Shown piece after piece: positions 1 through 8,050 of a stretch of DNA of 36,689 nt. The translations under genes and the position numbers were made by a program. The DNA comes from Clostridia bacterium. Lineage in GTDB: Bacteria; Bacillota; Clostridia; Christensenellales; Aristaeellaceae. Under the pieces are notes generated by a model, which was not told the origin of the DNA, searched no databases, and saw only the letters and a program-made list of their open reading frames with translations. The stretch is taken from NCBI GenBank assembly GCA_017547805.1, contig JAFYOR010000053.1, forward strand, positions 1 to 36,689, read 5' to 3'. Positions within the stretch are counted from its first letter, which is position 1. Every line of letters starts with the position of its first letter.

Positions 1-410
1 ATAACGGGGCGCTGTGCGCGCCGGGCGAGTGGCGGGAAGAGACCATCGCCGCCGCGCTCGCCGCCGCGCTTGAACCGCTGCACCTGAGCGTGCTGCCGCT
101 GCGCGGCGCATGGTGGGCGCAATCGTTTTTCTCCGCTTCCCTGCAGGTTTTCATCCCGCCGCAGGAGCGAAACGGCGCATACTCCGCGGAGGCTGAGCTG
201 CTCGGCGCGGACGGTGCGCGCATTGCGTTTTTCAGCCGGGACGTCAGCGGACAGGAAGGGCCGCTGGGGATCCTTGAGGGACGGCTGCCGCAGCAGGCCT
301 GCGTGCTGACGCTGCGCGCAAAGCTCAAGCGCAGCGGCGCCGTGGTCAGCATGCAGGAGTTTCCCGTGTATGTCGGCGTGCGCGGACCGCTGGAAGCAGC
401 GTTTGAATAA
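1..410 (+). CDS. C-terminal part of an unrecognised protein (5' end outside the window)
   Basis: The frame is open from base 3 to the TAA at 408-410 with no convincing internal start, so this is the last ~135 residues of a longer gene. The visible part is rich in Ala, Leu and Arg and has alternating hydrophobic stretches (for example the run around AWWAQSFFSASLQVFI) that would suit a beta-sandwich tail domain. It has no motif I recognise. A C-terminal accessory domain of a glycosidase or surface enzyme is possible, but that is a guess. The gene is followed directly by a palindromic repeat that may also serve as its transcription stop. Confidence 0.6.
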   Translation, partial: NGALCAPGEWREETIAAALAAALEPLHLSVLPLRGAWWAQSFFSASLQVFIPPQERNGAYSAEAELLGADGARIAFFSRDVSGQEGPLGILEGRLPQQACVLTLRAKLKRSGAVVSMQEFPVYVGVRGPLEAAFE

Positions 411-423
411 ACCTTTGCAACAC

Positions 424-613
424 ACAAAGGGACTGTCAGGATAAAACCGAGCATTCTAAGAAGAAGTTCTCTAAGTATAACTTGCTTTTGAGGCATGGGG
501 GCTCAGCCCCATTGCCCCGCCAAAGGGCTTTCCGTTCGCCCTTTGGAAACCTTCGGTCGCAAAATACTTAGTTTTCTTAGAATATCTGGTTATTATCCTG
601 ACAGCCCCTTTGT
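424..613. repeat. Palindromic MITE-like element, copy 1
   Basis: The ends form an imperfect inverted repeat of about 55-60 bp. The left end begins ACAAAGGGACTGTCAGG and the right end, read on the other strand, begins ACAAAGGGGCTGTCAGG. Both arms continue with matching ATTCTAAGAA and CTAAGTA blocks. The interior holds a block at 524-571 that is almost identical to 10036-10082 in copy 2, including a hairpin of CCAAAGGGC with GCCCTTTGG. GGGGCTGTC ends and insertion into inverted-repeat targets recall IS1182-group elements, so a non-autonomous derivative is a reasonable inference. It sits between convergent genes and could act as a two-way terminator. Confidence 0.8.
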
Positions 614-630
614 TGTATGAGCATGTCGTC

Positions 631-1083
631 TTATTTTGTCAGCTTGGCAAGCAGTCCTTCGCACCCGGCAAGCACATCGCCAAAGCACACGTCAAACCGG
701 TCGGTGTACCACGGATCGGCGACGTCGGCGCAGGAACCGGCATACTCCATCAGCTTGTGAATCTTGCCCTGCGGATCGCCGCCGAGCATGCGCAGCATGT
801 TGCGGATGTTGTAGCCGTCCATGCCGATGAGCAGATCGTATTGCTCATAATCCCGGCGGGTCAGCTGGCGCGCGCCGCGCTTTTCGCAGGGGATGCCCTG
901 CCGTGCCAGCTCTGCCCTCGCCGGCGGATAGACGGGATTGCCGATTTCCTCCGTGCTCGTCGCGCAGGAGGCGATTTCAAAGCAGCTTTCCAGATGCCTG
1001 CGGCGCACAAGCTCCTTCATGACCATTTCCGCCATGGGGCTGCGGCAGATGTTGCCGTGGCAAACGAACAGAATACGATTCAT
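631..1083 (-). CDS. Low-molecular-weight protein-tyrosine-phosphatase family protein
   Basis: The 150-residue product has the usual length of the family. The P-loop CHGNICRS lies at residues 8-15, with the nucleophile Cys8 and Arg14, and the general-acid loop DPWYT is at 123-127 (Asp123). These enzymes dephosphorylate phosphotyrosine, and some act on phosphoarginine, in the cytoplasm. The start at 1083 was chosen because AAGGATGA lies at a proper distance; an upstream in-frame ATG at 1101 would add six residues without a ribosome binding site. There is no kinase or capsule gene beside it, so the substrate cannot be told. All catalytic residues are present. Confidence 0.93.
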   Translation of the reverse strand: MNRILFVCHGNICRSPMAEMVMKELVRRRHLESCFEIASCATSTEEIGNPVYPPARAELARQGIPCEKRGARQLTRRDYEQYDLLIGMDGYNIRNMLRMLGGDPQGKIHKLMEYAGSCADVADPWYTDRFDVCFGDVLAGCEGLLAKLTK

Positions 1084-1165
1084 ACCGATCATCCTTTTCA
1101 TGGATTATGGCGATATTCTACCACATTCCCCGGCGGTTTGCCATCCCCGCTAAGAAGGCGCGGGA

Positions 1166-1194
1166 TTGAAGAGCGCACAGGCACATGGTATAAT
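1166..1194 (+). promoter_or_regulatory. Sigma-A type promoter for the 2H-DUF1810 gene
   Basis: The -35 box is TTGAAG (1166-1171) and the -10 box TATAAT (1189-1194), with a 17-bp spacer. The predicted start of transcription is about 30 bases before the ATG at 1230. Confidence 0.75.
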
Positions 1195-1229
1195 GCGCAA
1201 AAGACCCATCAGGACAGGAGCAATGCGCC

Positions 1230-2336
1230 ATGTTTGAAACCCTTGAACAGTTCCGCGCAAGGACGCAGTACATCTGGCAGCCGCTGCCGCAGAACGGCTT
1301 TGAAACCGCGCCCGGCTGCGCCGCGAAGGTCGGCGCGGACGGCAGACTGCTGCCCTTTTACGGAAATACGACGATTTTCGATCTGGCAAAGGACGATATC
1401 GCATGGCTGACGCAGCTGCAGGATGCGCTGTATGCTTCGTGCGCAGACCTGCTCGGCGAGCGGCTGCGTCCGCAAACCTTTCACATCACGCTGCACGACC
1501 TCCTGAACGGAAATGACTGGCAGCAGCTTGAAAGCGGCGTGCAGCAGACGCATGCGCATGCGCAGACGGTAGTCCGCGGCATCCGGGAATCCTTTCCCTG
1601 GGGCGTGCATGTCCGGGCAAAACGCCTGCTTAACATGGTCAACACCAGCGTCGTGCTCGTCTTTGAACCGGTGGATGATGCAAACTGCCGTGCGCTCATG
1701 GAAATGCACGCAAGGCTTCAGGCGGTTGTGCCGCTTTCCTATCCGCTCACGCCCCATGTCACGCTGGCGTATTTCCGTCCGGGAATAATCGCCGCACAGG
1801 ATGTGCTGCGGCTGCAGCAGGCATTTGACGCGGCGAATGTAGCGGAGCATGTGATGCACCTTGACGCCGCGCGGCTGAACGCCTGCACGTTTACCGACAT
1901 GAACCATTATCATATTGAGCAAAGCGGATATGATCTCAATCGTTTTGCCGCCGCGCAGGCGCACAGCTACGCGCGGGCGCTCGGCGAAATCCGCGCCGGC
2001 CAAAAGCGCAGCCACTGGATGTGGTACATTTTCCCGCAGCTCCGGGGGCTTGGGCGAAGCTATGAAGCCAACTACTATGGGATCGATTCTCTCGGCGAAG
2101 CGCAGGCCTATCTGGCGCATCCGCTGCTGGGTCCGCGGCTTTGCCAGATCACATGCGAGCTGAACAGGCTGCCCGGCAGCAATCCTACAGCTGTAATGGG
2201 AAGACCGGACGACATGAAGCTGCGCTCGTGCATGACGCTCTTTGAAGCGGCAGGCGGCGGCAATGCATTTTCCGATGAACTTGAAAAGTATTACGGCGGC
2301 AGGCGGGACAGAGCAACGCTTGAGAGGATTGGTTGA
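1230..2336 (+). CDS. Fusion protein: 2H-phosphoesterase-like domain plus DUF1810 domain
   Basis: The 368-residue protein has two parts. Residues ~1-215 contain two H-x-T motifs, HIT at 85-87 and HVT at 176-178 (within PHVTLAYF), spaced as in 2H phosphoesterases, which act on 2',3'-cyclic or related phosphodiester ends of RNA or nucleotides. Residues ~235-368 match DUF1810: the SHWMWYIFPQLRGLG signature at 261-275, the YGIDSL and YLAHPLLGPRL blocks, and a DDMKLRSCMTLF block near 327-338. DUF1810 has no settled function. The join is continuous, with no frameshift. GGAG sits 10 bases before the ATG. A role in nucleotide or RNA-end processing is inferred from the first domain only. Confidence 0.8.
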   Translation: MFETLEQFRARTQYIWQPLPQNGFETAPGCAAKVGADGRLLPFYGNTTIFDLAKDDIAWLTQLQDALYASCADLLGERLRPQTFHITLHDLLNGNDWQQLESGVQQTHAHAQTVVRGIRESFPWGVHVRAKRLLNMVNTSVVLVFEPVDDANCRALMEMHARLQAVVPLSYPLTPHVTLAYFRPGIIAAQDVLRLQQAFDAANVAEHVMHLDAARLNACTFTDMNHYHIEQSGYDLNRFAAAQAHSYARALGEIRAGQKRSHWMWYIFPQLRGLGRSYEANYYGIDSLGEAQAYLAHPLLGPRLCQITCELNRLPGSNPTAVMGRPDDMKLRSCMTLFEAAGGGNAFSDELEKYYGGRRDRATLERIG

Positions 2337-2420
2337 TGCAGTTTGTATTCTGAAGTCTTTCTTAAAGCTGTGCGAAGCGCAGAAAGGGGTTTGGGCGGCA
2401 GCCCAACGTATATCCCAAAA

Positions 2421-2453
2421 TAATAAAAAAGCGGCAGCGCCGCTTTTTTATTA
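2421..2453. terminator. Bidirectional Rho-independent terminator
   Basis: A perfect 15-bp stem (TAATAAAAAAGCGGC pairing with its complement) surrounds a 3-base AGC loop. The A-run on one side and T-run on the other make it work in both directions. It separates the convergent 2H-DUF1810 gene and the oxidoreductase operon. Confidence 0.9.
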
Positions 2454-2515
2454 TTCGCAGTACGTCAGGGGCTGATCCCCTTGACCCCACACCGCTTTGC
2501 GCGGCTGAAAGAGGG

Positions 2516-3502
2516 TTATTCAAACGGATACTTAACGCCCCACTGCGCGCGCAGCGCGTCCATGATTTCCATGATCATGATGCTCTCGCTGTGCGGCATT
2601 TCCGGGCATTCGATTTCGCCCTTTTCAAGCGCGCGCAGGCAGGACTCCACCTGATACTCATAGCCCGTGAGCTGCGCAGGCACGTCGATGCGGCGGGTGA
2701 GCGCAAAGTTCGCCTTCTTTTCGTAAACCTCGATGACCAGCGGATTGTTGACGTTATCAACGACGAGATAGCCTTCCGTGCCGCTGATCACGCAGCGGCG
2801 GTCGGAGCGGCAGGTTGTGCCGGCCCACAGCTGCGCCATGCGTCCGTCGGCATAATAAAGGGTGATGCTCTCCTGACGGTCGACGCCCGTCTTCATCAGC
2901 TCGACGCTCGACTCCATGCGCGCAAAGTCGTTGCCGAACATCATGGAGGCAAAGTTGAGCGGATAAACGCCCACATCCAGCAGCGCGCCGCCCGCCAGTT
3001 CCGGCTGACGGATGCGCTCGATATGCTCGATGGGGTAGAAGAGGTTGCTGGTCAGCAGCTGCGGCTTGCCGATAACGCCCTCGGCGATGAGGTCAAGCAG
3101 GATCTTGCGGGAGGGCATATAGCGCGTCCAGATCGCCTCGGCGACAAGGATGTTCTTTTCCTTCGCCAGCGCGAGCACCTCTCGCGCCTGCTGCGCGTTG
3201 GCGGTAAATGCCTTTTCACACAGCACGGCCTTTCCGGCTTCAAGGCACATTGTCATGTGCAGCGCGTGATGGGAATGGGGCGAGGCGATGTACACCAGAT
3301 CAACCTTGGGATCTGCAAGCATCTCTTCGTAGGTATAGGCCTTTTCAAAGCCCTCGCTCAGGGCGAATTCCTTCGCCTTTTCGATGCTGCGGGACGCAGC
3401 GGCATACAGGCAGAGGCTGTCGCCGCGCGCCTTCATTTTGCGCAGGGTTTCCGCCATGGAATAGGCGATGGAGCCGCAGCCGAGAATGGCAATATGGGTC
3501 AT
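2516..3502 (-). CDS. Gfo/Idh/MocA-family oxidoreductase, second paralogue of the operon
   Basis: The 328-residue protein starts with an NAD(P)-binding Rossmann motif, ILGCGSIA at 6-13. It carries the family E-K signature as CEKAF at 95-99, where many relatives have EKP. The sequence AEAIWTRYMPSR resembles the dihydrodiol-dehydrogenase/xylose-dehydrogenase branch. Such enzymes oxidise or reduce a sugar or polyol hydroxyl with NAD(P)(H). The start at 3502 has AAGGAGG seven bases upstream; the longer frame to 3544 has none. It follows its close paralogue by 31 bases, and both end with a CPEMPHSE...MEIMD block and a YPFE tail, so they arose by tandem duplication. The actual substrate is unknown. 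Confidence 0.88.
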   Translation of the reverse strand: MTHIAILGCGSIAYSMAETLRKMKARGDSLCLYAAASRSIEKAKEFALSEGFEKAYTYEEMLADPKVDLVYIASPHSHHALHMTMCLEAGKAVLCEKAFTANAQQAREVLALAKEKNILVAEAIWTRYMPSRKILLDLIAEGVIGKPQLLTSNLFYPIEHIERIRQPELAGGALLDVGVYPLNFASMMFGNDFARMESSVELMKTGVDRQESITLYYADGRMAQLWAGTTCRSDRRCVISGTEGYLVVDNVNNPLVIEVYEKKANFALTRRIDVPAQLTGYEYQVESCLRALEKGEIECPEMPHSESIMIMEIMDALRAQWGVKYPFE

Positions 3503-3533
3503 GGAAATCTCCTCCTTTATGTATGCAGGCATG

Positions 3534-4526
3534 TTACGCTTCAAACGGATATACCATCTTCCACTGTGCGCGGATGCCGTCCATGATTTCCATCATGCGG
3601 ATGGTTTCGCTGTGCGGCATCTCCGGGCATTCGATGCGCCCTTCCTCAAGCGCTTTCAGGCACGCTTCGATTTCGTATTCATAGCCGGAAATCTGCTCGG
3701 GCAGCGCGATATCGTGCGCGACGGCATAGTTTTCCTTCGCCAGATACAGCTTGACGCTGCGCGGATTCGGGCAATAATCCACGGTGATATAGCCCTGCGT
3801 GCCGCAGATTCTGCACACGAGGGGATAAGGCGCGCTGACGCCCGCAAAGAGCACCGCCATGCGTCCGTCAGGATAATGGACGGTAAGCGTTTCCTGCCGG
3901 TCAACGCCGGTGCTGAGCATCTGGACGCTGGAATCGATGCGATCAAATCCGTCGCCGAAGAACATGGACATGAACGTCAGGGGATAGATGCCCACGTCCA
4001 GCAGCGCGCCGCCGGCCAGCGCGGGATTCCAGATGCGCTCGATATCCTCCGCATAGCCGCTCAGGTTTGCCGTCAGCAGCTGCGGCGTGCCAATCGCGCC
4101 GCTCTCAATCAGGTCGCAGATGATCTTTCGGGAGGGCATGTAGCGTGGCCAGATCGCCTCGGCGACGAGCACGTTCTTTTCCCTCGCCAGATCAAGCACC
4201 TCGCGCGCCTGCCGGGCGTTGACGGTGAAGGCCTTTTCACACAGGATGGCCTTGCCGTGGGCAATGCACAGCTTCGCCTGTTCAGCGTGGTGGGAGTGGG
4301 GCGTGGCGATATAGACCAGATCCACGGCAGGATCCTGCACCAGCGCTTCGTAGCTGCCGTAGGCCTTTTCAAAGCCTTCCTTTCCGCAGAAGGCCTGCGC
4401 CCGATCAAGCGTGCGCGCCGCTGCGGCGTAAAGGGTGATGGGCGCGCCGCGTTTTTTCATCTCGCGCAGCGTACGCGCCATGATCGAGGCGATCACGCCG
4501 CAGCCCAGAATAGCGATGTTTTTCAT
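3534..4526 (-). CDS. Gfo/Idh/MocA-family oxidoreductase, first paralogue of the operon
   Basis: The 330-residue protein is the tandem partner of the downstream oxidoreductase. It has the Rossmann motif ILGCGVIA at 6-13 and CEKAF at 96-100. The ATG at 4526 follows CAGGAG by about nine bases; the frame continues upstream to 4637 but lacks a ribosome binding site there. The two proteins match along their whole length but differ at many positions (for example SIMARTLREMKKRG against YSMAETLRKMKARG). This suggests an old duplication that has diverged, perhaps to act on different epimers or in opposite directions. It lies 107 bases after the GH3 gene, so cotranscription is likely. Confidence 0.88.
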   Translation of the reverse strand: MKNIAILGCGVIASIMARTLREMKKRGAPITLYAAAARTLDRAQAFCGKEGFEKAYGSYEALVQDPAVDLVYIATPHSHHAEQAKLCIAHGKAILCEKAFTVNARQAREVLDLAREKNVLVAEAIWPRYMPSRKIICDLIESGAIGTPQLLTANLSGYAEDIERIWNPALAGGALLDVGIYPLTFMSMFFGDGFDRIDSSVQMLSTGVDRQETLTVHYPDGRMAVLFAGVSAPYPLVCRICGTQGYITVDYCPNPRSVKLYLAKENYAVAHDIALPEQISGYEYEIEACLKALEEGRIECPEMPHSETIRMMEIMDGIRAQWKMVYPFEA

Positions 4527-4633
4527 GGAGATCAGCTCCTGTCTGAAGATGGATGAAATCCGGCTGGCTTCATGATAGCCTGCCGTACAGAGGTTGTCAA
4601 TGACAAGTGTACGGCAGATGTTCTTTTTCGGCG

Positions 4634-6205
4634 TCACTCGCCGAATCCGCGCGCATAGCGGCGCAGGCGGACGGGCGAAAAGTCCGTGAACGTCCCTTCG
4701 CCCACGGCGGCGCGGACGAACGCTTCTACGCTCGGGGGAAGCATGGAGTAGGCGTTGACAACCGTCAGCGCGCGTTCAAAGTACTGCTCCGCGAAATAGG
4801 GCGAGCCGAAGGAGACGATCAGCGTCTTTTCCCGCGCGCACTGCAGCGCGCGCTGTACCTTCGCCGCCTCGCTGCCCATGAAATCAAGGAAGCCCATCGG
4901 GCGGAAGGGACGGGAGAAAAGCGCGTAGAGGATCAGGTCATGCTGCGCTGTCTGCGCATCTGTGATGCCGCATGGATACTCCTGCACATCAAACCCGCGC
5001 TCGCGCAGCAGGCGGCACAGCAGCGCAGATTCCTCCATCGCGGGCTGATAATGCGTCACGGGAATGACGGCGATGCGCTTTCTTGTCTGCGGCGACATCG
5101 GGAAAAGGCCCATCTCGTCGCGCAGCAGCGTCAGCGACTTATCCGCCGTGCGCCGGGACACGCCGCGCACAAAGTCCAGCTCCTGCGCGCTGAGCATGCG
5201 AACGTCCTGCGAGCGGAACAGCCCGAGCTTTTCCTTCATTTTCAGGATCCTGGCGACGGCGTCGTCAAGACGCTCCATGGGCACCTCCCCGGACTCCACC
5301 GCGGTAACGAGGTTATCCACGTACTGCGGCGTGGGCCACAGCAGCATATCGCAGCCCGCCTTGAAGGCTTCAATCTCCGTCTGATGGAGCGAGGGATACC
5401 AGCCGTTAAAGCCGCCCATGTCCATCGCGTCGGTGACGACGACCCCCTCAAAGCCCATCTCTCCCTTGAGCAGATCGCAGATCAGCTCGCGCGAGAGCGT
5501 CGCAGGCAGGCACATGCCGTCCACACGTTCCTTCTGGTAGGCTGGCAGGGAAATATGTCCCGCCATGATGGAATACACGCCCGCGTCGATCAGCGCCTGA
5601 AATACCCTGCCGTGCTGCGCCTTCCATTCCTCCATGGAAAGGGAATTGACGGTGGTGACGATGTGCTGGTCGCGCCAGTCCACGCCGTCGCCGGGGAAAT
5701 GCTTAGCGCAGGCGGCAAGCCCGTTATCCTGCATGCCGCGCACGATCTGCGGCAGAAGACGGCAGGCCAGATCCGGATCGTCGGTCAGTCCACGCACGTT
5801 GACCAGCGGATTGCGGTCGTTGACGTTCAGATCGCAAACGGGAGAAAACGTCCAGTTCGCCCCGACACTGCGCGCCTCCAGCGCGGTTGCCTTGCCGTAG
5901 TCATAGGCCAGCTGCGCATCGTTCGCTGCGCCAAGGCTCATCATATACGGCAGAATCGTCAACCCTTTGAGCATGCTGCCGCAGCCGTTTTCAAAGTCGG
6001 AGGTAATCATCAGCGGAATGTCGGCATTCTCCTTATAGCGGGCGAGCAGCCTTCTGCCGTTTTCAAGGCCGATATCGCTGGCCTCGGTGATGATTTCACC
6101 GAAAAAGAACGCCGCGCCGACCTGATCGGCGACAAACTGATCCCTGCGGATGCGAAGCACAGCCGTCTGCTGCGCCTTCTGGCGGATGGACAGCGTGGAA
6201 AGCAC
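4634..6205 (-). CDS. Glycoside hydrolase family 3, beta-N-acetylhexosaminidase-like (NagZ branch)
   Basis: The 523-residue protein has the NagZ-type signature KHFPGDG at 168-174 followed by DQH at 179-181, which corresponds to the D-S-H that carries the His general acid/base. The nucleophile is in VVVTDAMDMGG (Asp259). Residues ~350-523 form a second alpha/beta domain as in longer GH3 enzymes. There is no signal peptide, so it is likely cytoplasmic and would trim imported or recycled sugar chains. The start is GTG at 6205: AAAGGAGG lies seven bases upstream, and no ATG is as well placed. With the two following oxidoreductases it suggests release and oxidation of a sugar. Other beta-glycosidase specificities cannot be excluded. 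Confidence 0.9.
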   Translation of the reverse strand: MLSTLSIRQKAQQTAVLRIRRDQFVADQVGAAFFFGEIITEASDIGLENGRRLLARYKENADIPLMITSDFENGCGSMLKGLTILPYMMSLGAANDAQLAYDYGKATALEARSVGANWTFSPVCDLNVNDRNPLVNVRGLTDDPDLACRLLPQIVRGMQDNGLAACAKHFPGDGVDWRDQHIVTTVNSLSMEEWKAQHGRVFQALIDAGVYSIMAGHISLPAYQKERVDGMCLPATLSRELICDLLKGEMGFEGVVVTDAMDMGGFNGWYPSLHQTEIEAFKAGCDMLLWPTPQYVDNLVTAVESGEVPMERLDDAVARILKMKEKLGLFRSQDVRMLSAQELDFVRGVSRRTADKSLTLLRDEMGLFPMSPQTRKRIAVIPVTHYQPAMEESALLCRLLRERGFDVQEYPCGITDAQTAQHDLILYALFSRPFRPMGFLDFMGSEAAKVQRALQCAREKTLIVSFGSPYFAEQYFERALTVVNAYSMLPPSVEAFVRAAVGEGTFTDFSPVRLRRYARGFGE

Positions 6206-6290
6206 GGAAAGACCTCCTTTGCATATGCCGGTATGTTGCTGATTCTGCGCGGGCGGTCCGCTTTCCTGTTGTGCGCCGGCGGAATGAAAA

Positions 6291-6319
6291 AAAATACTCC
6301 GGGGCTATAGACGGGACAA
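6291..6319 (-). promoter_or_regulatory. Possible promoter of the GH3 operon
   Basis: Reading leftwards, TTGTCC (6314-6319) and TATTTT (6291-6296) are 17 bases apart, about 85 bases before the GTG start. The boxes are imperfect. Confidence 0.4.
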
Positions 6320-6366
6320 TTCATACTTTGTGTACCAGCGGTATTTCTTCTGGTATATGTAACAGG

Positions 6367-6772
6367 TTGGAGAAAAATGAAGAAATATGGAACGTGTGGG
6401 GAGGAGGACCAGGGGGGCGCCCCTGGTCCCGGGGATGAAAGCGCTGCAATGAGAATCCTACTTACGAATCAGGATGCGAAACTCTGGATTTATCGGTTGA
6501 GCGGATGCGATTCTGAACCCGCAAATGCAATCCTGCTTTACAGAAAATAGCTGCAAAGATAAGAAGCGCTGCGTATACGAGCCATGGGTCCAGGGAGCCC
6601 GCAGGTCCCCTGGTCGTGAGAAGGGGTGTATGGGGTGCAGGGGATCTAGAGGGGGAACCTACGAAATGTTCCCCCTCTGGTCTCCTGCCCGGGGTTTGGG
6701 GACGGAGTTCCCAAGCGTTTTCCCGAATGAGACTATTTGGAGAAAATGAAGAAATATGGAACGTGTGGGGAG
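6367..6772. repeat. Short direct repeat pair (6367-6403 and 6737-6772)
   Basis: A 36-37 bp stretch beginning TTGGAGAAAA and ending GTGTGGGGAG occurs twice, differing only by one A. Each copy precedes one copy of the longer 202-bp repeat, by 3 bases in the first case and about 90 in the second. It is therefore the edge of a larger duplicated unit that has since gained or lost sequence. Between the two copies lies a hairpin made of GAGGGGGAAC and GTTCCCCCTC near 6647-6675. Confidence 0.85.
6407..6608. repeat. 202-bp direct repeat, copy A
   Basis: This segment recurs at 6863-7064 with about seven substitutions and no gaps (roughly 97% identity). It opens with a hairpin of GACCAGGGG and CCCCTGGTC. 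On the minus strand it carries an open frame that looks like a hydrophobic peptide, but three of the differences between copies change amino acids. I read it as non-coding. Confidence 0.9.
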
Positions 6773-6862
6773 CTCCACTCCCCACGCCCCAGGGGATGAG
6801 GACCAGGGGGATTTTCGATTCTCCCCCTTGGCCCTCCTCCACCACCCTTACCCCCTGCAAAC

Positions 6863-7064
6863 GACCAGGGGGGCGCCCCTGGACCCGGGGATGAAAGCGC
6901 TGCAATGAGAATCCTACTTACGAATCAGGATGCGAAACTCTGGATTTATCGGTTGAGTGGATGCGATTCTGAACCCGGGAATGCAATCCTGCTTTGCAGA
7001 AAATAGCTGCAGAGATAAGAAGCGCTGCGTATACGAGCCATGGGTCCAGGGAGCCCGCAGGTCC
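6863..7064. repeat. 202-bp direct repeat, copy B
   Basis: Second copy of 6407-6608. It ends directly before the terminator of the HAD gene, whose hairpin starts at 7075. The 942-base stretch between the GH3 start and the HAD stop holds only these repeats, their hairpins and the possible GH3 promoter; I see no gene in it. Confidence 0.9.
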
Positions 7065-7074
7065 GAAAGAAAAT

Positions 7075-7100
7075 AGAGCCGGAGAGGCTTCTCCGGCTCT
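7075..7100 (-). terminator. Terminator of the HAD hydrolase gene
   Basis: An 11-bp perfect stem (AGAGCCGGAGA with TCTCCGGCTCT) and a 4-base loop. In the minus direction it is followed by ATTTTCTTTC, a T-rich tail. Confidence 0.85.
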
Positions 7101-7147
7101 TTGATGCAGCCCCGTCATCCATTGACTGGCTCCTTTTGCATCCGCCC

Positions 7148-7870
7148 TCACTCCGCGCCCTGCTCAAGCCCCTCAATATACGCGCTCAGCTGCGCAAAAC
7201 CGCCCTGCGGATAGGCGGACAGGTCCCTGCCGCTTTTGTTAATCAGACAGTCGGTGAGCAGGAAGACGCGCATGCCCAGCTTTTCTGCGATCATGTCCTC
7301 ATCGGCGTCGTTGCCGACCATGAGGCATTCCTGCGCCGCCAGCCCCAGCTTATCAAGAATTTCCTGATAATAAGCAGGATTCGGCTTGCAGAAGCGCGAG
7401 TTTTCATACGTGGTGTACAGTTCAAAGTCGCCCGCCTCAAGCCCGGCCCATCGGATGCGGTTTTTTGTCGCCTGCGCGGGAAAGAGCGGATTGGTCGCCA
7501 GCACGAGACGATACCCGCTTGCCTTCAGCGCGCGCACGAGCGGCGCTGCCTCCGGCGCGAAGCCGCAGGCAGCCTGCGCCTGATTGAACTCGTTGAGATA
7601 GAACGCATCGAACACAGGCTTATCCTGCACGGCCGCCTCGCCGTAAATGCCGACAAAGAACCGCCAGAACGCCTCTTCGTTTGTGCAGCTGCCGTCGTTT
7701 GCGATCATCGCAGCCGTTCCGCCCCAGACCGCCTTCACCAGCTGATCGGGCGCATAGCCCAGCGGCGCGATCTTTTTCGCCAGCAGACCGAAGTAGCGCT
7801 TCACAAACGCATCCTGATCCATCGGCAGCAGCGTGCCGTCCAGATCAAAGAAAACAGCTGTAGGCTTCAT
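7148..7870 (-). CDS. HAD-superfamily hydrolase (phosphatase)
   Basis: The 240-residue protein has all four HAD motifs. DLDGT at 9-13 gives the nucleophile Asp9 and acid/base Asp11. ATNP carries the motif II threonine, KPNP the motif III lysine, and GNDADEDM the metal-binding acids. These enzymes remove phosphate from small metabolites in the cytoplasm. The segment between motifs I and II (~100 residues) forms a helical C1-type cap, which sets substrate choice but cannot be read from sequence. ATG codons at 7879, 7876 and 7870 are all in frame; the last is best spaced from AGGAAGG. The gene stands alone with its own terminator. Confidence 0.9.
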   Translation of the reverse strand: MKPTAVFFDLDGTLLPMDQDAFVKRYFGLLAKKIAPLGYAPDQLVKAVWGGTAAMIANDGSCTNEEAFWRFFVGIYGEAAVQDKPVFDAFYLNEFNQAQAACGFAPEAAPLVRALKASGYRLVLATNPLFPAQATKNRIRWAGLEAGDFELYTTYENSRFCKPNPAYYQEILDKLGLAAQECLMVGNDADEDMIAEKLGMRVFLLTDCLINKSGRDLSAYPQGGFAQLSAYIEGLEQGAE

Positions 7871-8050
7871 GCACATCATTCCTTCCTCAGAATATCCTGC
7901 GGAGCAGATTTATCTGAATAAAAATCGTTTTTCAGGCAGGATTTTGCCCTTTTGGGTTGAATATATACTGTCCCTTTTTTGCTCTCTGATCCGATCCCCC
8001 CGACAGCCTACTGCATCCACACAACAGCGACTGCATATGGAGGAAAGCAA

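Noticed and set aside
2242-2475. 77-residue plus-strand frame running through the terminator at 2421-2453
   Set aside because: It overlaps the DUF1810 coding end in another frame and reads through a perfect terminator hairpin.
4607-6310. Long plus-strand frame opposite the GH3 gene, and a similar one at 25254-27473 opposite GH13
   Set aside because: Both are antisense to well-supported enzymes and lack recognisable domains or ribosome binding sites.
6462-7151. Minus-strand frames with a shared hydrophobic C-terminus (6462-6905 and 6918-7151)
   Set aside because: The similarity comes only from the 202-bp DNA repeat; differences between copies change amino acids, and there are no start signals.
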